The notes below the pieces were generated by a model, which was not told the DNA's origin, ran no database searches, and saw nothing but the letters and a program-made list of their open reading frames with translations. The position numbers and the translations under genes are program-made. From Parcubacteria group bacterium Athens0714_26 (GTDB taxonomy: Bacteria; Patescibacteriota; Minisyncoccia; UBA6257; 02-FULL-45-10c), in assembly GCA_007376745.1 (NCBI GenBank), contig VMGU01000001.1, forward strand, positions 1 through 34,611: a stretch of DNA of 34,611 nt, in the 5' to 3' direction. Below, in pieces: positions 1-7,274 of the stretch. How positions within the stretch are numbered: the first letter of the stretch is position 1; every line of letters begins with the position of its first letter.

Positions 1-5
1 ATGTT

Positions 6-428
6 ATGGAGCTTTTCACCGTAGAAGTTAATCGTGAATTAACCTTGAAAGAAATGCTTGAGATTTATCCTTTTGAACGCGTGCATTACAACATCACGCC
101 CCAGCACTTCCCGATTATCGGCAGAGGAAGAACCCTGATCTCAATCGGCGCTTTGAATTTTGGCAAAAAAATTATTTCGGCGGAAGTTGAAAATACAATG
201 CGCATACTCGGCTATCGCCCGGCTAAAATTGAGGAGTTAATCGCTTTTAGCGAAATCTGTTTCAAAGACAAAGTATTGCGCCAAGCATCTGTTGCGGCAC
301 TCGGTTCTATTTGGGAAACCCCAAGCCGCGGCAAATGCCTGCCGTGCCTCTACGACAAAAGCCTTTATGAAAGCTACTACGAAGGCGGTTGGTCGCCCGA
401 ACAATATTTTGCTTGCGTCGCCGAATAA
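6..428 (+). CDS. Hypothetical protein, Parcubacteria-type, about 140 aa
   Basis: I recognise no function. The protein is soluble-looking, with no membrane segment. The stretches 'GRGRTLISIGALNFGK' (about residues 39-54) and 'GYRPAKIEELIAFSE' (about 69-83), a 'VAALGSIW' block (about 97-104) and an aromatic C-terminus resemble a hypothetical family I associate with Parcubacteria genomes; this is from memory, not from a search. The start is the ATG at 6, but the frame is open to the left edge, so the true N-terminus could lie outside the window. Two hairpins with terminator character follow the stop codon. Confidence 0.6.
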   Translation: MELFTVEVNRELTLKEMLEIYPFERVHYNITPQHFPIIGRGRTLISIGALNFGKKIISAEVENTMRILGYRPAKIEELIAFSEICFKDKVLRQASVAALGSIWETPSRGKCLPCLYDKSLYESYYEGGWSPEQYFACVAE

Positions 429-434
429 AAAAAT

Positions 435-493
435 AAGCCCGGACAATCTCCGGGCTTAACCATATATAAAACCCGCATTGAACTGCGGGTTTT
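435..493. terminator. Two consecutive terminator hairpins
   Basis: The first hairpin has 9-bp arms at 435-443 and 449-457 (AAGCCCGGA / TCCGGGCTT). The second has 10-bp arms at 468-477 and 484-493 (AAAACCCGCA / TGCGGGTTTT) with A and T runs on its two sides. They separate the convergent genes ending at 428 (+) and 501 (-), so the second can serve both strands. Confidence 0.7.
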
Positions 494-500
494 AAATTTA

Positions 501-1016
501 TTACTGACTAAAGAACTGAAAAGCTATGTCCCGATTTATCCTCTGAGGCAGATTAAACAGTCCTTTTAAAAGACTAACAACCTGCAACCGGTCATGTTTG
601 TACTTAAAATACATCAAAGAGGAAAATCTGACCGGAAGAAAAATTGGGGTTTTGCCTATGGCCAACAGAGCAATCATCTCTTCACATGCCCTATCGTCAC
701 AGCAAGTATAAAGAGCGGACATAGAGTAACCGTCCTGCTCACTGCCTAAAACCGAAAATCTGGTCACTGGGCGCGTATGGCATCCAAGGCATACTCCTGA
801 AACAACGCGGTTTTCTCCCTGCCCCAGAAGCCATTCCAGATGTTTATGAAATTCGCTTGAACTGGAACCATTAACAAGGTTCTTGTCCATCATCTTTTTA
901 ACAAATACAAGATGACCGTATTCATTAAACATCAAAACTTCCAGCGTCTGACCCTCATAATCACCCGATTTCAATACTCGGGGCCCACTAGGTGCTTCCA
1001 AAACACCAACTGGCAT
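501..1016 (-). CDS. Hypothetical protein with a Cys/His cluster, 171 aa
   Basis: No family recognised. The middle holds a likely metal site: 'VCLGCHTRP' (about residues 75-83) and 'CCDDRAC' (about 105-111), which gives C-x2-C-H and C-C-x4-C, the usual content of a zinc ribbon or treble clef. No membrane segment is visible. The start ATG at 1016 is supported by AAAGGAG six bases upstream, one of the clearer ribosome binding sites in the window. A TTGACA/TATACT promoter lies about 120 bases upstream, so the mRNA has a long A/T-rich leader. A nucleic-acid-binding or regulatory role is possible but is inference only. Confidence 0.65.
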   Translation of the reverse strand: MPVGVLEAPSGPRVLKSGDYEGQTLEVLMFNEYGHLVFVKKMMDKNLVNGSSSSEFHKHLEWLLGQGENRVVSGVCLGCHTRPVTRFSVLGSEQDGYSMSALYTCCDDRACEEMIALLAIGKTPIFLPVRFSSLMYFKYKHDRLQVVSLLKGLFNLPQRINRDIAFQFFSQ

Positions 1017-1135
1017 GAATTGCTCCTTTCTCCCGTTTATAAAACAGGGGTAAATTTTTTCAGATCTTTTTAAATTTTATAAGAACAAATTTATTAAAAA
1101 AACAAAATAAAAAATATCTTGTTTAACTTATATAT

Positions 1136-1163
1136 AGTATACCATATCTAATGTATTTGTCAA
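1136..1163 (-). promoter_or_regulatory. Sigma70-type promoter for the 501-1016 gene
   Basis: On the minus strand, TTGACA (1163-1158) is followed after 16 bases by TATACT (1141-1136). Transcription would start near 1129 and give a leader of about 110 bases. Confidence 0.65.
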
Positions 1164-1184
1164 ATTAACACAACCACCTGCTAT

Positions 1185-1213
1185 TTGACTAAAGTCCGTA
1201 TTTTTAATCTAAT
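1185..1213 (+). promoter_or_regulatory. Sigma70-type promoter for the 1248-1526 gene
   Basis: TTGACT (1185-1190), 17 bases, TCTAAT (1208-1213). The predicted start near 1220 leaves a leader of about 28 bases that contains the AAAGGGGG ribosome binding site. It is divergent from the promoter at 1136-1163. Confidence 0.55.
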
Positions 1214-1247
1214 TTAAATAGCTATTTATCAACATAAAGGGGGTATT

Positions 1248-1526
1248 ATGAACTGTTATTTGATAGGGTATGTTATTTATATCTTCGTTGGATTTGCCTT
1301 GGCCGAATTATTAACCAAAAGAAAAAGAAAGAGGGTTATAAAAAAGGCCGAAGCGGAAATAGCCCGGCAACAAAAAGAAATTTTTTATCTGATAATCCTT
1401 CTATTCTGGCCACTATTAATACTTTTATGCGTTGCCGCCGCGAAAGCCGCAATGGGCTACAATGAATACAAAACAATCCTTCAACAAGCTCATGACCAGG
1501 TCATTCAGCCCAAACCAATTATTTAG
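1248..1526 (+). CDS. Small membrane protein with two transmembrane segments, 92 aa
   Basis: Function unknown. Residues about 4-20 form a first hydrophobic segment, then a very basic stretch (TKRKRKRVIKKAEAEIARQQKE, about 23-44), then a second hydrophobic segment at about 46-68. The basic loop should face the cytoplasm, so both ends face outward. A strong ribosome binding site (AAAGGGGG) precedes the ATG, and the gene has its own promoter and a bidirectional terminator, so it is an independent unit. Confidence 0.6.
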   Translation: MNCYLIGYVIYIFVGFALAELLTKRKRKRVIKKAEAEIARQQKEIFYLIILLFWPLLILLCVAAAKAAMGYNEYKTILQQAHDQVIQPKPII

Positions 1527-1537
1527 CTTGACTTTAT

Positions 1538-1566
1538 AAAACCCCGGTGGATTACCGGGGTTTTTA
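1538..1566. terminator. Bidirectional rho-independent terminator
   Basis: Arms AAAACCCCGGT (1538-1548) and ACCGGGGTTTT (1554-1564) around a 5-base loop, with a T run on the plus strand and an A run before it. It lies between the convergent small membrane protein gene and ftsX and can serve both. Confidence 0.8.
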
Positions 1567-1569
1567 TTT

Positions 1570-2478
1570 TTAATCTTTAAGATATTTTCTAACAGCTATA
1601 AAACTGGACACCACGCCAAGAACAACACCAAAAAGCATCTGATAACTAAATAACTTCAGCAAATTACCATAAAAATAAGCGCTTAAATTCATTCCGTCCA
1701 TAAGCGTTTTCACATAAGGCGCGGCAACCGAAATAACAGGCATAACCAGAAGCATACTGAAGACGGCCGCGATAATCCCGTAAAGCACTCCCTGAATTAT
1801 ATAAGGGCCCCTTATAAAAGCGTTAGAGGCGCCCACCACTCTCATAATTCCGATTTCATCGCGCGTGGAATAAATATTAAGAATAATGGTGTTTAAAGTA
1901 ACTAAAATTGCCACAACCGCCAAAATTACCGTGAGGGCTACGCCGCTTCTTTGAGCGACGTCAACCATATTGGCCAAACGGTTAATGGCAACCTGATTCT
2001 GATTATAAGTGACTTGTTCAACCACATCCTGGAGATTTTGATTATTAAGATAAGCAGCTATAACCGGGTAATCTTTTGGATTATGAGCTTTAATATCCAG
2101 CGAGGCCGACAGAGGATTGCCGTCCAAAACGCTGATGGCCTCGGTAATAGTCGTGTCATTTTTATGCCTTTCGCGGAATTTCTCAAGCGCCTGGTCTTTA
2201 GACGTGTAACCAACGCTTTTAACTTCCGCCAAATCCTGAAGAGATCTTTGAATTTTTAAAATGTCATCTTCCGGCGCCGTATTTTTGAAATAAACACTGA
2301 TATCAATTTTTTCTTTTAAAATATTTATTGCCGAATCCGTCACAACCCTGAAAATAATAAGTCCTTCAAATACAAAAAGTGTCAGTAGCATTACCGCCAC
2401 CGTAGCCATAGACATCCAGCGATTACGCCAGAAACTTTGAAGCCCATATTTAATTATTCTATATAAATTAGTGGCCAT
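1570..2478 (-). CDS. ftsX: Cell division permease-like protein FtsX
   Basis: FtsX forms a complex with the ATPase FtsE at the division site and, in characterised bacteria, controls peptidoglycan hydrolases outside the membrane. The 302-residue protein has the family layout: a basic cytoplasmic N-terminus ('YGLQSFWRNRWMS', about 12-24), a first membrane segment (about 24-44), a large outer domain (about 45-172) and three C-terminal membrane segments (about 175-200, 225-250 and 275-297). It lies 3 bases downstream of ftsE, so the two are co-transcribed and probably translated together. Length is normal for the family. Confidence 0.93.
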   Translation of the reverse strand: MATNLYRIIKYGLQSFWRNRWMSMATVAVMLLTLFVFEGLIIFRVVTDSAINILKEKIDISVYFKNTAPEDDILKIQRSLQDLAEVKSVGYTSKDQALEKFRERHKNDTTITEAISVLDGNPLSASLDIKAHNPKDYPVIAAYLNNQNLQDVVEQVTYNQNQVAINRLANMVDVAQRSGVALTVILAVVAILVTLNTIILNIYSTRDEIGIMRVVGASNAFIRGPYIIQGVLYGIIAAVFSMLLVMPVISVAAPYVKTLMDGMNLSAYFYGNLLKLFSYQMLFGVVLGVVSSFIAVRKYLKD

Positions 2479-2481
2479 ATT

Positions 2482-3165
2482 TTAAGCAAGCACATACTTA
2501 CCCTTTTCTTCATCCCTGATTATTCTACCATTATCCAGAGTAACGACTCTTTTACTTAAACTATTAACAACGTCTTTATTATGGGTTACCAAAATCACCG
2601 TAGTACCCCGTTCGTTAATCTTAGAAATTAATTTTATAATTTCCACCGAGTTAATCGGGTCCAGATTACCGGTGGGCTCATCCGCTATCAAAACAGCCGG
2701 ACGGTGTATTAAAGCTCTGGCAATAGCCACTCTTTGTTTTTCGCCTCCGGAAAGTTCATGCGGAAAATTATAAGCCCTAGAAGACAAGCCCACCATATCC
2801 AAAACCTGCGGGACAAATTCTTCTATTTCGGACTGCGGACGGCCCTCAACTTCAAGCGCGAACGCAACATTCTCATAAGCGTTTTTAGTCGGCAAAAGAC
2901 GGAAATCCTGAAAAATGATTCCTATCCGGCGTCTTAACACGGGCAACTCCGCGAGCTCCATTTTATTAACTTCCTGGGAGTCAAAAAATATGCGGCCCTT
3001 AGTGGGCTTTTCTTCGCCGATTAATAATTTTACAATCGTTGATTTGCCGGCACCGTTTTTACCCACCAAAGAAACGAATTCGTTTGGCTTTATCCTAAAA
3101 CTAACATCTTCAAGCGCCGCCGAACCGCCATTATAAATTTTAGTTACATTTTGAAAAACAATCAT
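2482..3165 (-). CDS. ftsE: Cell division ATP-binding protein FtsE
   Basis: ABC-type ATPase partner of FtsX. Visible motifs: Walker A GKNGAGKST (about residues 36-44), signature LSGGEKQRVAIARAL (about 138-152), Walker B VLIADEPTGNLD (about 158-169) and the switch His in VTHN. At 227 residues it has the usual FtsE length. The ATG at 3165 has no Shine-Dalgarno sequence; its upstream bases are now the inverted repeat of the GxxExxY cassette, which separates ftsE from prfB. The prfB-ftsE-ftsX order is a common bacterial arrangement, which supports the identification. Confidence 0.95.
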   Translation of the reverse strand: MIVFQNVTKIYNGGSAALEDVSFRIKPNEFVSLVGKNGAGKSTIVKLLIGEEKPTKGRIFFDSQEVNKMELAELPVLRRRIGIIFQDFRLLPTKNAYENVAFALEVEGRPQSEIEEFVPQVLDMVGLSSRAYNFPHELSGGEKQRVAIARALIHRPAVLIADEPTGNLDPINSVEIIKLISKINERGTTVILVTHNKDVVNSLSKRVVTLDNGRIIRDEEKGKYVLA

Positions 3166-3167
3166 AA

Positions 3168-3596
3168 AGTAATCGCGAATAACGCTAATTTACATTAAAT
3201 ATCGCAAATATTAATATCTGGATTTAAAACACGACGATATTTTATACCTTCTTTTGTAAAATATAACAAAATTCCCAGTTTAACGCCAGCAGATTTTAAA
3301 TATCCAAAAAGTTGTTTTACATGAACGTATCCAATAATAAAATCCGCATAATATCTGCCAATATTAATATTTTTATATTGCAAAGGAATATAGACTTCTC
3401 GTTTAAATTTTATTTTTCTCCTTTCAAACTCTTTCATTAAAGCTTTTTGATAATCTTTTTCAGATAATCCCCAGCCTAATTCATTAAATACCTCGAAAGT
3501 GGAACCAATAATTTTATAACTCAAATCAGGAAAAATTATTTTATCTTTATTTTTCATTCGCATTATTTGCTAATATTCGCGTTATTAGCGATTACT
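3168..3596 (-). mobile_element. GxxExxY cassette A with terminal inverted repeats
   Basis: The segment between ftsE and prfB is bounded by imperfect 22-base inverted repeats at 3168-3189 and 3575-3596, identical at 20 of 22 positions when one is reversed (outer part AGTAATCGC, then AATAACGC). Each repeat is itself built of related 9-10-base units of the type CGCnAATAA that continue inward. The only gene inside is a GxxExxY protein on the minus strand. The right repeat contains the prfB stop codon and the left one begins 2 bases from the ftsE start codon. No transposase is present. Mobility is inferred from this structure and its similarity to cassette B. Confidence 0.55.
3195..3563 (-). CDS. 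GxxExxY protein with an internal deletion
   Basis: Member of the GxxExxY family (named in TIGRFAMs; function not established). The family motif is seen as 'GWGLSEKDY' (about residues 30-38). Compared with the second copy at 13742-14155, about 13 residues are missing in frame between 'YYADFII' and 'LFGYLK'. The missing block includes the conserved E-L-K that looks like part of a PD-(D/E)xK-type site in this family. Nearest start codons are at 3563 and 3557; the first lies inside the inner repeats. The gene may be a decayed copy that remained in frame, or the loss could be an assembly collapse. Confidence 0.7.
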   Translation of the reverse strand: MRMKNKDKIIFPDLSYKIIGSTFEVFNELGWGLSEKDYQKALMKEFERRKIKFKREVYIPLQYKNINIGRYYADFIIGYVHVKQLFGYLKSAGVKLGILLYFTKEGIKYRRVLNPDINICDI

Positions 3597-4320
3597 CCAA
3601 TCCAAGTTCGGATTCTATAAACTTATCCAGATCTCCGGCCAAAACATCATCCGGCTGACTACTTTCGGTTTTTGTCCGATGGTCCTTAACGAGTTTATAA
3701 GGATGCAATACATAAGAACGGATTTGGCTGCCCCACTCCGGCTTAACTTTAACCCGCAGCTGTGAAAGCTCCTGTTTCTGATTCTCCATCATCAGATTAA
3801 ACAATTTTGATTTTAACAGCCGCAACGCCCTGTCTTTATTCTGAAGCTGCGAACGCTCCGACTGGCAGCTGGCAACAACGCCCGTGGGAATGTGGACAAC
3901 CCTGACGGCGGTTTCAAGCTTCTGGACATTCTGGCCGCCGGGACCGCTGGAGCGAAAAGTATCTATTCTTAAATCGCTTTCGGGAATAACAATTTTTTGG
4001 TTTTCAATATCCGGTAAAATCGGCACCACCTCAATTAATGCAAAGGATGTATGCCTTAATTTTTTGGAAGAAAAAGGAGAAATCCTGACCAGCCGATGAA
4101 CTCCGGCTTCTTTTTTTAAAAAACCATACGCGAAATCTCCGCGAATTTCCATCGCCATATCATCAGTAATCAAAACCTTCCAGCCTCTTTTTTGGGCGTA
4201 TTTAAAATACATCAAGAAAAGCATCTTGGCCCAGTCTTTGGCGTCATCGCCACCAGCGCCGGCATAAACGCTAAGATGCGCGAAATTTTTATCGTATTTA
4301 TCCGTTAATTTTTTAAACAT
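3592..4320 (-). CDS. prfB: Peptide chain release factor 2, lacking domain 1
   Basis: Releases the finished peptide at UGA and UAA stop codons. The catalytic GGQ is present in 'SGPGGQNVQK' and the stop-codon-reading SPF motif in 'RLVRISPFSS'. 'AGAGGDDAKDWAKML' marks the start of domain 2. The C-terminal 'WGSQIRSYVLHPYKLVKDHRT' block is also typical of RF2. From the ATG at 4320 it has 242 residues against about 330-365 in ordinary RF2: domain 1 (about 100 residues) is absent and the space is occupied by tRNA genes. The frame remains open into the tRNA-Thr gene, but a GTG there would be inside the T-arm and is unlikely. No programmed frameshift site is seen. The start codon lies only 5 bases after the tRNA 3' end. 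Confidence 0.88.
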   Translation of the reverse strand: MFKKLTDKYDKNFAHLSVYAGAGGDDAKDWAKMLFLMYFKYAQKRGWKVLITDDMAMEIRGDFAYGFLKKEAGVHRLVRISPFSSKKLRHTSFALIEVVPILPDIENQKIVIPESDLRIDTFRSSGPGGQNVQKLETAVRVVHIPTGVVASCQSERSQLQNKDRALRLLKSKLFNLMMENQKQELSQLRVKVKPEWGSQIRSYVLHPYKLVKDHRTKTESSQPDDVLAGDLDKFIESELGLE

Positions 4321-4325
4321 ATTTG

Positions 4326-4396
4326 AGCCGAAGGTGAGAATCGAACTCACGTCTCTACTTTACGAAAGTAATGTTCTACCACTGAACTACTCCGGC
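4326..4396 (-). tRNA. tRNA-Thr (anticodon CGT)
   Basis: 71 bases. The acceptor stem GCCGGAG (from 4396) pairs with CTTCGGC (to 4327). D-arm AGTTCAGTGGTAGAAC and T-arm GAGTTCGATTCTC are present. The anticodon loop TTCGTAA gives CGT, which reads ACG. CCA is not encoded. It is followed 5 bases later by the prfB start codon, so tRNA 3' processing would create the 5' end of the prfB mRNA. Confidence 0.9.
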
Positions 4397-4485
4397 TTTG
4401 GGGAAATAAATTTTGTTAAAATCCGAGACTCTCAATATATATTGTAACCTCCACGAACTGCCGGGGACAATATCGGAGCGGCGGG

Positions 4486-4556
4486 AGCGAGATACCGGAA
4501 TCGGACCGGCGCCCTTACCTTGGGAAGGTAATGTACTACCACTATACTAATCTCGC
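4486..4556 (-). tRNA. tRNA-Gly (anticodon CCC)
   Basis: 71 bases. The acceptor arms GCGAGAT and ATCTCGC pair fully, the anticodon loop TTCCCAA gives CCC (reads GGG), and the T-arm is CCGGTCCGATTCCGG. The discriminator is T, usual for bacterial tRNA-Gly. CCA is not encoded. The 89 bases between it and tRNA-Thr hold no gene that I can see. Confidence 0.9.
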
Positions 4557-4568
4557 AAAAATCAAATG

Positions 4569-5150
4569 CTATTGTGGCATAATTTTAATACCCTGACCAT
4601 CCCAACCAAATCCTTTTTTAAATACAAAAACACCCGCTTTTCGCTTTACTTCTTGAAGCCATTCGTTGAAATCTTCCCGCACTGATAGCATATCATCCTG
4701 GAGCACTTCGCGATAAGCCTCCGGAATTAATACAAGATTAACAAAGTCATCAGATGTTAGTCCATAAACAACTCCCGCTTTTTCTTTTAATTTATCCAAG
4801 TCGCCAACTTGTTCAATTTTCTTTTTAACTTTCTCATCAAGATTTTCCTTTTCCCGCGCTTTAACCTCCTGGTAAATCAGACTATTCTCAACTAATTTAT
4901 CAAGAACCGCCCGCCTAATTTCTTCAAGCTGATTTTTATCATCCAGCGCGGCAGGGTCAGCTTTAGACGCCACGATTGTCCCGCGGAGATAATTTACGGC
5001 AGAACCATAATATTTATCAGCCGCCGCGGCGCTGATAAAATGATAATTAACCGCAATAACCGGATAATAACCCCTGACAGATAGCCCATATAACCCCAAA
5101 CCAAAGGCTATAAATCCCAAAAATACGACTATGGCTATCTTTAAATTCAT
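4569..5150 (-). CDS. Membrane-anchored SurA/PrsA N-domain-like protein
   Basis: 193 residues with an N-terminal membrane anchor (about 4-25), then a helical region resembling the N-terminal chaperone domain of SurA/PrsA-type foldases: 'RRAVLDKLVENSLIYQEVKAREKENLDEKVKKK' is the typical segment. No parvulin isomerase domain follows. It probably acts on the outer face of the membrane as a holding chaperone; this is inference from fold resemblance. It starts 4 bases after the FtsB-like gene, so the two are co-transcribed. Confidence 0.6.
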   Translation of the reverse strand: MNLKIAIVVFLGFIAFGLGLYGLSVRGYYPVIAVNYHFISAAAADKYYGSAVNYLRGTIVASKADPAALDDKNQLEEIRRAVLDKLVENSLIYQEVKAREKENLDEKVKKKIEQVGDLDKLKEKAGVVYGLTSDDFVNLVLIPEAYREVLQDDMLSVREDFNEWLQEVKRKAGVFVFKKGFGWDGQGIKIMPQ

Positions 5151-5154
5151 TACT

Positions 5155-5427
5155 TTAATTTGCCTTCGGAGGAACTATAATCATTAATTTTTCCCCGGGT
5201 TTTTTATAATTTAACCGCCCTCTTAATTCTTTTTCCAGATTTTGGGGATTGGAAAAATAATTCAAATCCGCCTGCAGCTGATAATTTTCCTCGGAAACGC
5301 TATTTATTTCCCTACTCAAATCCGAAACCGATTTTTCAAGCGATAATTTTTGTTCGTATAATTTATAAAGCTGAATGCCAATCACAATCATAACAATAGA
5401 TATAATTATAATTAAAATCGTTTTCAT
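5155..5427 (-). CDS. FtsB/DivIC-type septum formation initiator
   Basis: 90 residues with one N-terminal membrane segment (about 3-20), a coiled coil (about 27-62, rich in L, E, S and Q), then the family's C-terminal motif 'ELRGRLNYKKPGEKLMIIVPP', whose central 'kPGEK' is typical of FtsB/DivIC. In characterised bacteria the protein links early and late divisome components. A minus-strand TATAAT at 5476-5471 lies about 45 bases upstream of the ATG, so the gene probably begins a transcript. Confidence 0.75.
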   Translation of the reverse strand: MKTILIIIISIVMIVIGIQLYKLYEQKLSLEKSVSDLSREINSVSEENYQLQADLNYFSNPQNLEKELRGRLNYKKPGEKLMIIVPPKAN

Positions 5428-5481
5428 CTGAAAAGATTTGGTTAATCCGTTAACTATTAATTCCTATTAAATTATACAACA

Positions 5482-5506
5482 AAAGCCGAGATGATTTGCG
5501 GCTAGC
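5482..5506 (-). terminator. Weak terminator after lepA
   Basis: On the minus strand a short hairpin (AGCCG / CGGCT) follows the lepA stop codon and is followed by TTTTGTTG. The stem is only 5 bp, so confidence is low. Confidence 0.35.
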
Positions 5507-5507
5507 C

Positions 5508-7274
5508 CTATTTTTTAAGTAATTCCTTAAAAACCCGGGCCGGAATTTCAATTTTTGATTTAGACGCCAATTCGCTTAATTTTTCTTTGCCCCGCTTTTG
5601 CTTTTTCCAAAGTTTCATTTTTCTGGTTACATCGCCGCCGGTTTTCCCAAAATTACCGAGTTGTTTTTTAATCGCCGTAATAGTTTCTCTGGCCATAACT
5701 CGCCCGCCGCTAACCGCCTGGATGGCCTGGGAAAACTGCTGGCTAGGTAAAAGCTCTTTAAGCCGCTCCACGGTTTTTCTGGCTTCCCTTTCCAAATCGT
5801 CTTTGTGGACAATACGCGTCAATCCGCCCACATCGTGCCCGGCCACCAAAACTTCCAGCTTCGCAACTTCGGTTTTTTTATAGTCCGCGATTTCATAGCT
5901 TAAAGACGCGTAGCCGTTAGAAACGGACTTCAATCTGTCGTCAAAATCCCTGATTAATTCGGCGAGAGGCAAAGAAGCGGTAATCAATATGGTATTACCC
6001 AAAGTCTCGGTGTTTAAATCGCTTAAACGAAAAATTTCTCGCAGACCTATTACCGCGCCCATATACTGCGAAGGAGTCAAAATTTCCACTTTAGCTATCG
6101 GCTCCATCACTTCCAAATAATCAGGCGGAAAATCTTTCGGATTATTGATAATTACCCAATCGCCGCGGCGCGTTTTCACTTTATAAGAAACGGACGGAAA
6201 ACTATGAACGGTTCTTATATTAAATTCTTTTTCCAAACGTTCGGCGGTAATTTCAAAATGCAGTTTTCCCAAAAATCCAGCTTTAAGGCCCCTGCCTAAA
6301 AATTCGTTGGAGTCACTTTCAAATTTTAACGCCGAATCGTTTAATTTTAATTTGCCGGCGGCATCTTTTAAATTTTCATACTCATCGGCGTCTTCCGGAT
6401 AAAAAGAAACAAATACCACCGGTTGCGGCTCTTTATATCCATGCAAGGCGAAATTTTTTTCATCGGCTACCGGGATGCGGCTAAAAAACACCGTATCGCC
6501 AATCTTCAAAAGCTCGGGATTTTTCAAACCGGTGGCGATGTATCCAATCTGGCCATTTGCCATTTTTGAATCAACTTTAAGTTCGGGCGCGAAATGTCCC
6601 AATTCTTTCACCTTGAATTTGGCGCCTGTCGCTATTAAAACAGCGCTATCCCCTTCGTTTATTTCACCACTAAAAACCCTGACTTCGGCCACAACTCCTT
6701 TATGTTCGTGATAAAAAGAATCAAAAACCAAAGCTTGAAAAAAATCTCCTCTGGCTTCGCCTCGGTAACTGGGACTAGGAACTTTTTTAATAACTGCCGC
6801 TAATAATTCTTCAACGCCTTCTCCGGTTTTACCCGAAACTTTAAAAATTTCGTTTTCGCAGACACCTATCAAATCGGAGGTATTTTTTATAATCTCATCC
6901 AGGCCTGATGGATTCAAATCAATTTTATTGACCGCGCCGATAATTTTAAGTCCCGCTTTTTTCGCGGCGTGGAAATTGGCCAAAGTCTGCGCCTGGATAC
7001 CCTGGCTCGCGTCAACCAATAAAATCGCTCCTTCCACGGCAAGCAAAGCACGTGACACTTCGTAGGAAAAATCACTATGGCCCGGAGTGTCTATCAGATT
7101 CAGAATATAATCTTCATTATTTAACCGGTAATTCATTCTGACTGGAGCCATTTTAATGGTAATACCCCGCTCTCTTTCAAGCTCTAGCTGGTCCAGATAC
7201 TGTTCTTTCATGGCTAAAGTAGATTTACCGTGATCTATATGCGCGATAATACAAAAATTTCTTATTTGATTCAT
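5508..7274 (-). CDS. lepA: Elongation factor 4 (LepA), with a 14-residue gap after the P-loop
   Basis: Ribosome-associated GTPase. The order of domains is normal: G domain with 'IAHIDHGKSTLA' (about 9-20), 'DLERERGITIK'-type switch ('LELERERGITIK', about 31-42), 'DTPGHSDFSYEVSRAL' and 'NKIDL'; then the EF-G-like domains and the LepA-specific C-terminus ('QAVSGGRVMARETI'). At 588 residues it is slightly short. The lost part is clear: P-loop 'GKSTLA' is followed directly by 'MKEQYLD', whereas E. coli LepA has 14 residues in between (helix 1 of the G domain). The gap is in frame. The start codon overlaps the stop of the upstream glycosyltransferase by 4 bases. Confidence 0.93.
   Translation of the reverse strand: MNQIRNFCIIAHIDHGKSTLAMKEQYLDQLELERERGITIKMAPVRMNYRLNNEDYILNLIDTPGHSDFSYEVSRALLAVEGAILLVDASQGIQAQTLANFHAAKKAGLKIIGAVNKIDLNPSGLDEIIKNTSDLIGVCENEIFKVSGKTGEGVEELLAAVIKKVPSPSYRGEARGDFFQALVFDSFYHEHKGVVAEVRVFSGEINEGDSAVLIATGAKFKVKELGHFAPELKVDSKMANGQIGYIATGLKNPELLKIGDTVFFSRIPVADEKNFALHGYKEPQPVVFVSFYPEDADEYENLKDAAGKLKLNDSALKFESDSNEFLGRGLKAGFLGKLHFEITAERLEKEFNIRTVHSFPSVSYKVKTRRGDWVIINNPKDFPPDYLEVMEPIAKVEILTPSQYMGAVIGLREIFRLSDLNTETLGNTILITASLPLAELIRDFDDRLKSVSNGYASLSYEIADYKKTEVAKLEVLVAGHDVGGLTRIVHKDDLEREARKTVERLKELLPSQQFSQAIQAVSGGRVMARETITAIKKQLGNFGKTGGDVTRKMKLWKKQKRGKEKLSELASKSKIEIPARVFKELLKK

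Noticed and set aside
4321..4350. Extended start of prfB from a GTG inside tRNA-Thr
   Set aside because: The codons are the tRNA T-arm and acceptor; this is an open frame by chance.
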